Source: a virus. Taken from it: DNA of 49,730 bases. The notes under the pieces are model-generated. The model saw only the letters and a program-made list of their open reading frames with translations, was not told the origin of the DNA and ran no database searches. Shown in pieces: positions 1 through 7,767 of the stretch (position 1 is its first letter; each line of letters opens with the position of its first letter). A program made the translations under genes and the position numbers. The DNA lies in the IMG/VR virus record IMGVR_UViG_3300031918_000041, positions 1 to 49,730 of that record; one strand, 5' to 3'.

Positions 1-148
1 CCCCGCTGTACGCCGACTGGCAGGCCAAGCGTGCCCCGCTGGACGCCGACTACGAGGCCAAGCGTGCCCCGCTGGACGCCGACTACGAGGCCAAGCGTGC
101 CCCGCTGGACGCCGACTACGAGGCCAAGTGTGCCCCGCTGGACGCCGA
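1..148. repeat. left copy of 148-bp terminal direct repeat
   Basis: Bases 1-148 match bases 49583-49730 at 147 of 148 positions; the only difference is base 22 (A here, G at 49604). The copy lies inside the 33-bp repeat array. Joining 49582 to 1 keeps the reading frame of the repeat-protein gene, which supports an assembly overlap of a circular molecule or genuine terminal redundancy. The two cannot be told apart from sequence alone. Confidence 0.9.
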
Positions 149-176
149 CTGGCGGGCCAAGCGTGCCGCGCTGGAC
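1..176 (+). repeat. 33-bp tandem repeat array (second array, distal part)
   Basis: In-frame 33-bp units, each coding one 11-residue unit. The array continues the one starting at 49411 once the terminal overlap is collapsed, giving about ten full units. Units differ only at a few positions (Tyr-Glu or Trp-Gln/Arg, Arg or Cys, Asp or Tyr), always nonsynonymously, and share identical codons elsewhere. Confidence 0.9.
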
Positions 177-257
177 GCCGGGGTGCTGGCGTACATCCGC
201 TCCGTCATGCCCGACTGTGCTTGGAACGGTAAGAAGCTAACCGGAACGGAGGGCTAA
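1..257 (+). CDS. 11-residue-repeat protein, C-terminal part (gene continues from the window end)
   Basis: Open from the left edge in the frame starting at base 3, ending at TAA 255-257. It encodes about five copies of an 11-residue unit (type ADYEAKRAPLD), then a unique tail reading LDAGVLAYIRSVMPDC and a short basic end. If the 148-bp terminal overlap is collapsed, the reading frame that starts at 49192 runs to 49582 and continues here in frame, giving a 215-residue protein. The repeats are Ala-rich and charged with 11-residue periodicity, which suggests a long amphipathic helix or hendecad coiled coil (inference). Function is unknown. The next gene starts 3 bp downstream. A paralogous array lies at 46908-47531. 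Confidence 0.85.
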   Translation, partial: PLYADWQAKRAPLDADYEAKRAPLDADYEAKRAPLDADYEAKCAPLDADWRAKRAALDAGVLAYIRSVMPDCAWNGKKLTGTEG

Positions 258-260
258 CCC

Positions 261-617
261 ATGACCTACAAATATCTACTCGATAGCCTGACCAAGCTCA
301 ACTTGCATCCCCTTGCCGAGACCAACGTGTACGCCGTTACGGCGGACAGGGGGGCTGCCCTTCTGCACTTCGACACGTCAGCCGAGGAAGAAGAGCTGAC
401 AGACCTGAAAGCTGAACTGAAGTCCGCCGAGTCCGACTTCGCCGAAACTGAGGACGAGCTGCATCGGCAGTGGGAGCAACTCCAAACCCATGGATTGCTT
501 GAGGGGCTAAAAACCTTTGCACAGCTAACCGATTCGGACATTCACTGCCTATCTGAAGTATTTAAGGCTCGCGACATAGCACGTGCAGCTATCGCCCAAG
601 TGGAGGGCATCCAATGA
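261..617 (+). CDS. hypothetical acidic coiled-coil protein
   Basis: A 118-residue protein that I do not recognise. The central region (about residues 45-80) is rich in Glu, Leu and Lys and looks like a coiled coil. There is no signal peptide or membrane segment. The ATG is 3 bp after the stop of the repeat-protein gene, and its TGA overlaps the ATG of the next gene (ATGA at 614-617), so it is probably translated from a shared message. Its position between the repeat protein and a lysozyme-like gene gives no firm function. Confidence 0.75.
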   Translation: MTYKYLLDSLTKLNLHPLAETNVYAVTADRGAALLHFDTSAEEEELTDLKAELKSAESDFAETEDELHRQWEQLQTHGLLEGLKTFAQLTDSDIHCLSEVFKARDIARAAIAQVEGIQ

Positions 618-1045
618 AACGCCTCCTCTTAAGCTGCCTACCATTTGGTTTCTGCTTCGCCTACGCCAAACCCGAACCCGTTGACATCGGCAGACTGGTG
701 GACGTGGTAGGCCAAATAGAAAACGCCGAAACAACACATATCGGCGGAGCTGGCGAACGTTCTCGGTATCAGATCACTAAGGTAATTTGGGTAATGTATT
801 CAGATATGGATTTCCATCGAGCTTCTTCGAAAGACCCCATCTGTCTTTACGAAGCTCGCCAAGTGGCATGGGAGCATATTAGGTGGTTAAGCTTAACCCT
901 CGATAGGCCCACGCCCTACCGCATATTTTTAGCCTGGAACGCAGGATTTCATGCCGCGCAATCCGGCAACGTGAGCAACGCCTCCGTGGACTACGCGAAA
1001 AGGGCTAGGAATTTATACGACGAGAAAGACGCAGATTATCCTTGA
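614..1045 (+). CDS. exported lysozyme-like (transglycosylase-type) protein, candidate endolysin
   Basis: A 143-residue protein. It starts with a signal-peptide-like N-terminus (Lys-Arg, then a hydrophobic stretch to about residue 19). The mature part shows a goose-lysozyme/SLT-like layout: a Glu-containing segment (VGQIENAE, about residues 33-40), then GGAGERSRYQIT, where such enzymes have G-GE-G-x-Q-I-T. Near the C-terminus it has FLAWNAGFHAAQSG and VDYAKRARNLY, close to the conserved LAWNAG and YA-RV-NLY ends of phage transglycosylases. The likely role is cleavage of peptidoglycan after Sec export. It is the only peptidoglycan-hydrolase-like gene seen, so it may be the endolysin despite lying near early genes. 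Fold assignment is by motif only. Confidence 0.65.
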   Translation: MKRLLLSCLPFGFCFAYAKPEPVDIGRLVDVVGQIENAETTHIGGAGERSRYQITKVIWVMYSDMDFHRASSKDPICLYEARQVAWEHIRWLSLTLDRPTPYRIFLAWNAGFHAAQSGNVSNASVDYAKRARNLYDEKDADYP

Positions 1046-1076
1046 TACCCGAGCGGATAGAGTTTATCCCCACCCC

Positions 1077-1229
1077 ATGAGTAAACAACTGGCGGATAAT
1101 ATACGTCACTATCTGTCCCTGCTCGGAAGTAAGGGGCGCAAAGTCAACTCCCCGGCACAGCAAGCCGCTGCTCGCCTTAATGGATCAAAAGGCGGCAGAC
1201 CTCTAGGGAAGAAGGGGAGGGGCGAATGA
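1077..1229 (+). CDS. small basic hypothetical protein
   Basis: A 50-residue ORF. It begins MSKQLADNIRHYLSLLG and ends in an Ala-rich segment followed by NGSKGGRPLGKKGRG. This Gly-Arg-Lys-rich tail is common in small phage and plasmid proteins. Its TGA overlaps the ATG of the following HNH gene (ATGA 1226-1229), which supports it being translated. It could bind nucleic acid through the basic tail, but that is a guess. Confidence 0.6.
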   Translation: MSKQLADNIRHYLSLLGSKGRKVNSPAQQAAARLNGSKGGRPLGKKGRGE

Positions 1230-1726
1230 GACGGCCCACTCAAGCGCAACTTATGGAGGTGCTCAGCTATGACCCGACTACGGGAGTATTTATACGAAAG
1301 GTATCCAAGACTAATGCGATAAAATCCGGTACTATTGCGGGGTATATAGACGGCAATGGGTATCGATTAATCCGCGTTTGTGGGCGCACGTATAAGGCCC
1401 ATCGGCTGGCTTGGGTTTATGTCTACGGTAGGTGGCCAAGGAGGCAAATTGATCACATCAATAGGGACCGCACAGATAATCGGATAGTTAATATCCGGGA
1501 AGCCACCCAGCTACAAAATAGTAGGAACTCAGGGCCGAAACCTAACAACACATCGGGTTTTGCTGGAGTATCGTGGCACAAAGCCACAAAGAAATGGATG
1601 GCATCGATAGGTAACGGTAGGAAGATTTACCTTGGCCTTTTCCTCACCCCCGAAGCTGCGAGCGCGGTCTACGAAGCAAAAGCTACGGAACTTTTCGGCG
1701 AGTTTAAGCGCACCCTAACGACATGA
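1226..1726 (+). CDS. HNH endonuclease with AP2 DNA-binding domain
   Basis: A 166-residue protein of the phage HNH-AP2 homing-endonuclease family. The N-terminal domain (about 1-60) has the typical YDPTTGVF start and a KAHRLAW segment. The HNH core (about 65-95) contains QIDHINRDRTDNR and the following NIREAT. The C-terminal AP2-like region (about 105-160) reads NNTSGFAGVSWHKATKKW, with the family ending GLFLTPEAASAVYEAKA. It sits directly upstream of the primase-helicase gene, whose ATG overlaps its end, as expected for a free-standing homing gene inserted beside a replication gene. Paralogues lie at 12049-12552 and 25724-26227. Confidence 0.93.
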   Translation: MRRPTQAQLMEVLSYDPTTGVFIRKVSKTNAIKSGTIAGYIDGNGYRLIRVCGRTYKAHRLAWVYVYGRWPRRQIDHINRDRTDNRIVNIREATQLQNSRNSGPKPNNTSGFAGVSWHKATKKWMASIGNGRKIYLGLFLTPEAASAVYEAKATELFGEFKRTLTT

Positions 1727-4317
1727 ATGACCCAATTTCCGGCACGTATTTCGGCGGCAACGCCTCGAATCTCGGAGTAGTGAAACCGCTCCCCCAAACC
1801 GACTGGCGCACACTCACTAGGGAGGTTTTCGGCCAGGCCATCCTGTTAAACACAACACGTTTACAGTACGCCAACCTCCCCAAGAATGAGCGCGACAGGG
1901 TGAAGAGGGTGCCGTATATCGTACCTTGCGCGCTCAAGAGCGGGGCAACGGAGCGCAAACTGGAAAACATCCTCCACTGTGATTTGATCGCTTTGGATAT
2001 AGACAACCCCCATGACGCTGCTCCGATGGTGTCTAACCCGGAGTTACTGCGAGCCGCGCTGGCCCCCCACCCTTTCGTATGCTTCACAACAGCCAGCTCA
2101 ACTGATGCCTCGCCTCGCGTCCGCATAATAGTATCCGCACATCGAATACCACCGGGGGGATACAAAGACTGTGTGCGATATGTTGCCTCCCGCCTGGGGT
2201 TGACAGAGATCACCCCGGAATCCCTCGTTGCATGTCAGTGTATGTACCTTCCGACATTATTCGCCGGTGAGGACTTGGCTATCCACTCCCCCCTCCTAAT
2301 AGCGGAGGAGGAGGGCGAGCCGGTAACGGCTGATGTGTCGCCAGAGGGCGTCGTCGCTGTGAGTTCTCGTAAGACAAAAGTAAACTCTGGCACGGACCCA
2401 TTAGATTTTCTGACCCCCCGAGTCGGCAATATCACCCTGGCTGAGATTCAAACTGCAATCGGTTTTATTTCCCCAGACTGCGGATACGCAAAATGGCTCT
2501 CGGTCGCTGCGGCATTGCGGCACCAATTTGGGGTCGATGCGGACTCAGATGCCGCAGCGTTTGAAGTCTTCGACAAGTGGAGCAGTGGCGGCACCAAGTA
2601 TACCGGGCAGGAAGAGACGCGGGCCAAATGGCGCAGCTTGGTCGCCAACCCTACATCTCGCGCTCCGGTCACTCTCCGTTCGCTTCTTCATCTCGCTGTA
2701 GAGGGGGGCATGTCGCCTGTGGCGCTTACGCAGAAAACCTTTAAATCAGTGTTGAATTGGATTCAGGGCGACCACTCCTCCGCCGAGCTGATGCGCGACG
2801 GCGTGAAGCTGATCGCCTCCGCTCCGCTACTTGACCCCCTGGAGCGCCTAGTGCTACTGAAACATTTAGGGAAATCGCTGACCGCATTAGGTATGGGGGT
2901 TAGTTTAGCAGACCTAAAAACCAAACTTAAGAAGCTGGAAGCTCGTTTGGGCTACGATCCAGATGCCAAGATTTCGCCACTCCCGGAAGGGCAGTTGCCC
3001 CCGTGGGCGCGAGGCATGACTTACGTGGCAAGCGACAACGAGTTTTTCGTGCGTGCCAGCGGTAGGCATTTCGCACCTAACGTGCTGGATAGCATGTATT
3101 CCGCGCACCTAATGGGATCGGATAAAGAGCCCGGCGACAGTGGTAAACCCGCCACGAAACCCCAGGACTTCCTCCTTAATATCCTGCGTATCCCCCGCGT
3201 GGACAGTACCCGCTACGACCCAGCAAATCCGACCGAGGTTTTCCTATTCGACCAGGGAAAGAGGTTTCTGAACGTCTACATGCCTATTTTTCCGGAGGCG
3301 GATAAAAGTTTAGCCGCAGAAGCCGAAGACCTTATCTCCGGTCACTTGGACCGCCTGATCGTTGAGCCAGAGAACCGCTCCCTCTTCCTAGATTGGTGCT
3401 GTTGTTTGGTTCAGCAACCCGGCAAGAAGATCCGCTGGGCACCACTTCTGCAAGGTGCGCAGGGCTGCGGCAAGACAGTGTTCGCGGAGATGATGCGCCA
3501 GGTGCTCGGGCCGACCAACGTCAAACTGGTGGATGGCGCGACACTGTTCGACAAGTTCACCGGCTGGAGTTCTGGATCGCAACTGGCGTGCGTAGAGGAG
3601 ATCCGAGTGATCGGCACCGCTCGTCACGCGGTGATGAACATGCTTAAACCCCGCATCTCAAATGACCGTATCACCGTGCGCCGGATGAACACCGAAGCCG
3701 TGGAGGAGCCTAACACAACGAACTATCTCCTACTTACTAATCATCAGGACGCTATTGCCCCGAGCGAGGACGAGCGCCGTTACTTTGTATTGTTCTCCGC
3801 ACTACAGACCCGTGAACAGGTGCAGGCGATCCCAACCGATTACTACAAGCGGGTTTACGACATGGTGTTCAACAAAGCTGCTGGCGTGCGCCACTTTCTT
3901 GAGAACCGCAAGATCAGCTCCGCGTTTGACGCCGACGGCCATGCCCCGGTGACGGACTATCTGCTCCAGATGCTAGGTGCCTCCGCTTCACCCCTCGCCG
4001 CCGCTATCCGTGAAGCTCTGGAGGACGGCGACCATCCACTCGTGCAGCCTGACCTCGTGAGCCTGAAGAGCCTGCACTCGCTGCTGGAGACCCAGCGCGG
4101 TATCGGCTTCTTCTCCGACCAGGGGCTCTCCGCCGTCCTCCGTGAGATGGGCTTCGTATCCAACGCTAGGATACGCCTCGGCAACGACAAGACCTCGCAA
4201 ACCCGTCACACCCTCTGGACCCACCTCACCAAGTTCAAAGGCGACGCACAGGATGCCGCCCGCAGCCGCTTGAACGGCAGCACGTTGGACGAGCGCGGAG
4301 CGGTAGTTGAACTTTAA
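1723..4317 (+). CDS. primase-helicase (PriCT-2 and superfamily 3 helicase)
   Basis: An 864-residue replication protein. The N-terminal part contains LIALDIDNP (acidic residues about 92 and 94) and PRVRIIVSAHRIPP, resembling an archaeo-eukaryotic-type primase catalytic region. A PriCT-2-like segment follows (about 248-325; conserved W-S-VAAALR and FDKWSSGG). The helicase domain has a Walker A motif GAQGCGKT at 578-585, an acidic Walker-B-type CVEEI, and a D5/DUF5906-like NYLLLTNHQDAIAPSEDERRYF sensor region. It probably primes and unwinds DNA at the phage fork. Its ATG overlaps the end of the HNH gene. Confidence 0.9.
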   Translation: MNDPISGTYFGGNASNLGVVKPLPQTDWRTLTREVFGQAILLNTTRLQYANLPKNERDRVKRVPYIVPCALKSGATERKLENILHCDLIALDIDNPHDAAPMVSNPELLRAALAPHPFVCFTTASSTDASPRVRIIVSAHRIPPGGYKDCVRYVASRLGLTEITPESLVACQCMYLPTLFAGEDLAIHSPLLIAEEEGEPVTADVSPEGVVAVSSRKTKVNSGTDPLDFLTPRVGNITLAEIQTAIGFISPDCGYAKWLSVAAALRHQFGVDADSDAAAFEVFDKWSSGGTKYTGQEETRAKWRSLVANPTSRAPVTLRSLLHLAVEGGMSPVALTQKTFKSVLNWIQGDHSSAELMRDGVKLIASAPLLDPLERLVLLKHLGKSLTALGMGVSLADLKTKLKKLEARLGYDPDAKISPLPEGQLPPWARGMTYVASDNEFFVRASGRHFAPNVLDSMYSAHLMGSDKEPGDSGKPATKPQDFLLNILRIPRVDSTRYDPANPTEVFLFDQGKRFLNVYMPIFPEADKSLAAEAEDLISGHLDRLIVEPENRSLFLDWCCCLVQQPGKKIRWAPLLQGAQGCGKTVFAEMMRQVLGPTNVKLVDGATLFDKFTGWSSGSQLACVEEIRVIGTARHAVMNMLKPRISNDRITVRRMNTEAVEEPNTTNYLLLTNHQDAIAPSEDERRYFVLFSALQTREQVQAIPTDYYKRVYDMVFNKAAGVRHFLENRKISSAFDADGHAPVTDYLLQMLGASASPLAAAIREALEDGDHPLVQPDLVSLKSLHSLLETQRGIGFFSDQGLSAVLREMGFVSNARIRLGNDKTSQTRHTLWTHLTKFKGDAQDAARSRLNGSTLDERGAVVEL

Positions 4318-4324
4318 TTTCCCT

Positions 4325-4486
4325 ATGAAAAACTCAGAATATACCTGTCTAGTATTTAACCCGAAGGAGATGTCTCTTCTTCGTTGGATAGTCGGCGATG
4401 CGGATATGAAGTATCATCTAACCCATCGGCAACGCACCAGCGTTTTACCGTCGGTGAAAAAGAAAATTCGCAAGCCAAAGAAATAA
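4325..4486 (+). CDS. small basic hypothetical protein
   Basis: A 53-residue ORF starting 7 bp after the primase-helicase stop. It begins MKNSEYTCLVFNP and ends in a strongly basic tail (VKKKIRKPKK). It is not recognised. Tight packing after the helicase and a composition like its neighbours favour a real gene. The basic C-terminus could contact nucleic acid. Confidence 0.55.
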   Translation: MKNSEYTCLVFNPKEMSLLRWIVGDADMKYHLTHRQRTSVLPSVKKKIRKPKK

Positions 4487-4542
4487 TAGCGAATTGCTAT
4501 CGACTCCGAATATAAAATACTTATTGTCAGGAAATCACCCTT

Positions 4543-5082
4543 ATGAAAATCACACCTGAAGGCGTGCGCTTGCTCGCCAATTCACTCCAGCAAGCCTCGG
4601 AAGCCCTGCGCGATATGGCGGCCTTCCTTTCCTCCCTCGCCGTTGAACCTGAGCAGACCGAACTACCGACTACCGGTAACTCGGGCAGTACGACGATCCT
4701 CACCTACCCGAAGGAATTATCCGAGGCGGCGAAAGCAGCGTTGGCTACAATCAGCGGAGGAAACTCCGCGAAAGCCATCGAGGAGATTGCGAAGAAACTC
4801 GCCGAACCTGCGATCGAGCATTCCGCTGAGTACCTCGCCAGCAAGCAGCAGGCCGAACAGGGGCTTACCGGCAAGTGCGTCGAAGTGGCTCCAGAAGCCC
4901 CCAAAGCTCCTGAGATCACCCGTCAGTCCTTGCGCGCCCTCGCTGAGAAGTTGGTCGCCAAGGGTCGCCTGCCGGACGTGAAGGCCGCGCTCGCCAAGTT
5001 CGGCGTCACGACACTCTCCGCCCTCAAGACGGAAAACTATGCAGCGGTGCAGGCCGACTTCATTAAAAACGGAGCGTCATGA
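4543..5082 (+). CDS. hypothetical helical replication-module protein
   Basis: A 179-residue Ala-rich protein. The N-terminal helix pair (about 5-35) is followed by a low-complexity linker. The C-terminal segment (about 125-175) reads LRALAEKLVAKGRLPDVKAA and then KFGVTTLSAL. This resembles the C-terminal helical domain of small phage proteins encoded just upstream of DUF2800 nucleases. Function is unknown; a role as an accessory replication or recombination factor is inferred from position only. The start has an AT-rich leader with no Shine-Dalgarno match. The TGA overlaps the next ATG. Confidence 0.75.
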   Translation: MKITPEGVRLLANSLQQASEALRDMAAFLSSLAVEPEQTELPTTGNSGSTTILTYPKELSEAAKAALATISGGNSAKAIEEIAKKLAEPAIEHSAEYLASKQQAEQGLTGKCVEVAPEAPKAPEITRQSLRALAEKLVAKGRLPDVKAALAKFGVTTLSALKTENYAAVQADFIKNGAS

Positions 5083-5249
5083 GAATACCCGCCCCAAAAC
5101 CCCCCAAAGGATTTCGGTGGTTACGTCCGAATGAGAATGCTCGTCCGACGGATTTTTACCACTCGGAGGATACCGGCAACTGGTATCGGTTCACTAGTTT
5201 CAACTCAATTTACGCCTACCACTACGCTATCCGTAAATTAAAGAAGTAA
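5079..5249 (+). CDS. small aromatic-rich hypothetical protein
   Basis: A 56-residue ORF whose ATG overlaps the preceding TGA and which ends 5 bp before the nuclease gene. It is rich in Tyr, Phe, Trp and Arg, with a Pro-rich N-terminus (MRIPAPKPPKGFRW) and a basic end. It is not recognised. Coupling to both neighbours supports it being real. Confidence 0.6.
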   Translation: MRIPAPKPPKGFRWLRPNENARPTDFYHSEDTGNWYRFTSFNSIYAYHYAIRKLKK

Positions 5250-5254
5250 ACACA

Positions 5255-6436
5255 ATGACCCAAGAACTCTCCGAATTTCTCCGTCCCTCGCGGGCCAAGA
5301 CCTGGGCAACCTGTCTTGCCTCCCCCGGCTTCTGCTTCCAGAACCAGGACCGCCTCGTGCCCTTCTCCACGTCCGACCAGGACGAGGGGACAAGAATACA
5401 CGCCTACGCCGCTGCCGTGCTGAAGGGCATCGACCCGCATGACCCCGACATCCCGCCAGAGCTGTGGGAGTGCGCCATGGGATTCGTGGCTTACGTGCAG
5501 TCTGTGGCTTGCACGATCCCGACTGCGCAGTACACAATGGCAGTCGAATGCACGATCCCTCGGGGCTATGCTCCGGGCACCTGCACGCCAGATGTTGTGC
5601 TTTACGACGAGAGGGCGCAACATCTCCACATCATCGACCTAAAGGCGGGCATAGGTGTAGAAGTGGAGGCGAAAGGGAATTTGCAGCTCCTCCTCTACGC
5701 TTATGCCGCGAACCAGAACTACAACTGGACGCCATCTGCTGTCTCGCTGCACATCTTCATGCCTAGGCATCACCAAGGCGAGAAGCGTGATGTATTTACC
5801 GTCAAGCCGAACGACACAGATTTCCCGGTGCCGGACGTTCACACTGCCGCGAAGAAGATCCTCGCCGATCCATTCAACCAGCCGTTTACGCCTTATGACG
5901 ACGAGGCTTGCCAGTTTTGCCCTAGCCAATCGTTTTGTTCCGCTCGCGCCCGACAGGCTACCGACGACTTGGCCTTGCAAGAGTTGCGGGCGCTCGATCT
6001 GTGGGACTTCGATGTGCTCCCCGATGAAAAACTGGCTCTTATGTATCTCGCGATCCCGAAGGCGAAAAAGTTCTTCAACAAACTGGAGGCGTATGTGGAC
6101 AGCCGCGCTGCTTCCGGCGTGAAGTTCCCTGGGTTGAAACTCGTTGCCGGGAGACAGGGCAACCGCAAGTGGGCGGACGAGAAGAAAGCCTTCAGTCTGC
6201 TCCGCAAACTTTTCCCTGGAGAGTCCTGCCGAGAGATCAGCGTGATCGGCGTTGCTGATGCTGATAAGCTCGTCAAAGGCGCTGTGCAGTTGGACGCTGA
6301 GCTTTACGGAAAGCTGGAGAAGCTGATCGTAAGGGCTGACGGCGCGCCGACACTCGTGCCTGAGACCGATTCGCGTCCCAGCATAGCGGAAACAATTTCT
6401 GCCGACTTTGAGGTTATCCCTCAGACCGGCGAATAA
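5255..6436 (+). CDS. DUF2800 Cas4/RecB-like nuclease
   Basis: A 393-residue protein of the DUF2800 family, related to PD-(D/E)XK nucleases of the RecB/Cas4 type. Visible motifs: GTRIH (45-49), a catalytic Asp in CTPDVV (D113), IDLK with D128 and K130, and a downstream Gln in NLQLLLYAY (Q144). A cysteine cluster C219-x2-C222-x5-C228, with C20 near the N-terminus, could hold an iron-sulfur cluster as in Cas4 and AddB. It is followed by the DUF2815 gene, a pair widely seen in phage replication modules. The likely role is DNA end processing during replication or recombination. Confidence 0.88.
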   Translation: MTQELSEFLRPSRAKTWATCLASPGFCFQNQDRLVPFSTSDQDEGTRIHAYAAAVLKGIDPHDPDIPPELWECAMGFVAYVQSVACTIPTAQYTMAVECTIPRGYAPGTCTPDVVLYDERAQHLHIIDLKAGIGVEVEAKGNLQLLLYAYAANQNYNWTPSAVSLHIFMPRHHQGEKRDVFTVKPNDTDFPVPDVHTAAKKILADPFNQPFTPYDDEACQFCPSQSFCSARARQATDDLALQELRALDLWDFDVLPDEKLALMYLAIPKAKKFFNKLEAYVDSRAASGVKFPGLKLVAGRQGNRKWADEKKAFSLLRKLFPGESCREISVIGVADADKLVKGAVQLDAELYGKLEKLIVRADGAPTLVPETDSRPSIAETISADFEVIPQTGE

Positions 6437-6471
6437 ACCAAACCAACAAAAACAACAAAATAGTTAATATC

Positions 6472-7065
6472 ATGAATGTTATATTGCACAACGTACGCGG
6501 GTCTTTTTTGGCCTGCTTTACCCCCACAGCTGGAGGCGAAAAAGACCCGTCGAAGGCCGTTTTAAAGTATCGATTTACGTCGATCCTGGACAAAAAGGCA
6601 AACGCGGCGGACATCAAGCTCGTCGAGGAGACCATCAAAAAACTCTTGGCTGAGACCTACACGGCCAAGAACAAAGCAATCCCGAAGGATTTCAAAGTTT
6701 GTCTCCGGGATGGCTCTGAATATGAGAAAGACGACGGTACGCCTATGGACGGGTACGGTCCAGACGTGGTATTCATCCCCGCGACGAACAAGACTGCTCC
6801 GGCGATCTTCGATCAGCAGAAGGTTCAACTGACAGTGGAAGACCAAGATAGGATTCAGTCCGGATATTATTTCAATGTCAAATTGGACATCTGGGTTCAG
6901 GACCCCAAGTTGAACCAGAAATTCGATGCCTCCTGGGGCCGTCGCATAAACGCGACCTTCTTGGGGGCTCAGTTGGTCCGCGTTGGACCCACGTTCACGA
7001 AAGCCGCCAAAGCCTCGGCTGATGACTTCTCCGAAGTCCCTGTTGATACAAGCGTACTCGACTAA
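6472..7065 (+). CDS. DUF2815 protein, probable single-stranded DNA-binding protein
   Basis: A 197-residue protein of the DUF2815 family, whose members are thought to have an OB-like ssDNA-binding fold. Recognisable parts are the N-terminal NVRGSFLACFTP, the acidic GPDVVFIPATN segment, and the conserved SGYYFNVKLDIWVQ region, with an Asp-rich C-terminus as in many SSBs. It is placed between the DUF2800 nuclease and DNA polymerase genes. Its leader is AT-rich without a Shine-Dalgarno motif. A strong inverted repeat follows its stop. Confidence 0.85.
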   Translation: MNVILHNVRGSFLACFTPTAGGEKDPSKAVLKYRFTSILDKKANAADIKLVEETIKKLLAETYTAKNKAIPKDFKVCLRDGSEYEKDDGTPMDGYGPDVVFIPATNKTAPAIFDQQKVQLTVEDQDRIQSGYYFNVKLDIWVQDPKLNQKFDASWGRRINATFLGAQLVRVGPTFTKAAKASADDFSEVPVDTSVLD

Positions 7066-7074
7066 CCAACACTT

Positions 7075-7158
7075 ATCACTTTGCCCTTCCCGTTGACGCC
7101 GGGGTAGCGACAAGTCTGTACTCTACGGAGGTGACATCTCCCGCGAGGGCAAAGTGAT
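7075..7158. promoter_or_regulatory. 13-bp inverted repeat flanking a 58-nt insert; possible structured leader
   Basis: ATCACTTTGCCCT (7075-7087) is matched by its exact reverse complement at 7146-7158. The enclosed 58 nt contain a weak inner hairpin (GGAG/CTCC) and a promoter-like pair, TTGACG (7093-7098) and TGTACT (7117-7122), with 18-bp spacing. The element fills the gap between the DUF2815 gene and the gene at 7176. It could be a structured 5' leader, an attenuator, or a promoter within an inverted repeat. Confidence 0.55.
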
Positions 7159-7175
7159 TTGTTAGCCGATTTCTT

Positions 7176-7490
7176 ATGACCAATAAATACAGCAAAACCT
7201 CGGTGGTAATCGAAGACCCGAGCACCGACGAATGGGCCGTGAGCTTCACGTCACACAACCCGGAACGCGAAGACTGCATCGACTGCAAAACCGAAGCCGA
7301 CGCATGGAGACTGAAACGTATCTACGATGAGACCCGAGCGGCGCTCACGAAAGCCAGTGAGAGAATCGCAGATGGCCACCAAACCTACGAAGAAGCAGCC
7401 ACGGCAGAGATGTGGGCTGACCGATTTCTTTCCGAGGCTAACGCCGGAGATGTGGCGCGGCCTGACAGCAATCTCAAACCGAAGGAGTAG
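7176..7490 (+). CDS. hypothetical protein
   Basis: A 104-residue acidic, helical protein that I do not recognise. The first half resembles a small beta domain (VVIEDPSTDEWAVSF). The second half (about 40-90) is a charged helical region. There is no signal or membrane segment. It follows the 7075-7158 inverted repeat, so that element may control its expression. A gene of similar size follows 6 bp downstream. Confidence 0.7.
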   Translation: MTNKYSKTSVVIEDPSTDEWAVSFTSHNPEREDCIDCKTEADAWRLKRIYDETRAALTKASERIADGHQTYEEAATAEMWADRFLSEANAGDVARPDSNLKPKE

Positions 7491-7496
7491 ATTTTT

Positions 7497-7760
7497 ATGG
7501 AACCAACCAACGAAAATACAACTGAAACCAAGGCCGTTGCCACTGGCGACTTGTTAGAGGGTTCGATGATGCGCGTGATCGGCTTCAACGGCCTGCTAAT
7601 GTGGATCGACGCTAAGCGAATCATGTCGATTCAGCCAAACAACGACGGCACGACCCGACTGAACATGTCATGCGAGCGCGAATCCGAAGAGTGGAACGTG
7701 CGCACGCCGCCAACCGTTATAGTTCAACTGCTCGCCCGACTTCATTCCTCTAACCAGTAG
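7497..7760 (+). CDS. hypothetical protein
   Basis: An 87-residue protein that I do not recognise. About residues 20-45 (LEGSMMRVIGFNGLLMWIDA) could form a small beta sheet, and the tail ends in a helix (VIVQLLARLH). This is one of few genes with a Shine-Dalgarno-like sequence (AAGGAG about 11 bp before the ATG), which lies in the end of the previous gene. Confidence 0.7.
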   Translation: MEPTNENTTETKAVATGDLLEGSMMRVIGFNGLLMWIDAKRIMSIQPNNDGTTRLNMSCERESEEWNVRTPPTVIVQLLARLHSSNQ

Positions 7761-7767
7761 ATACGAT

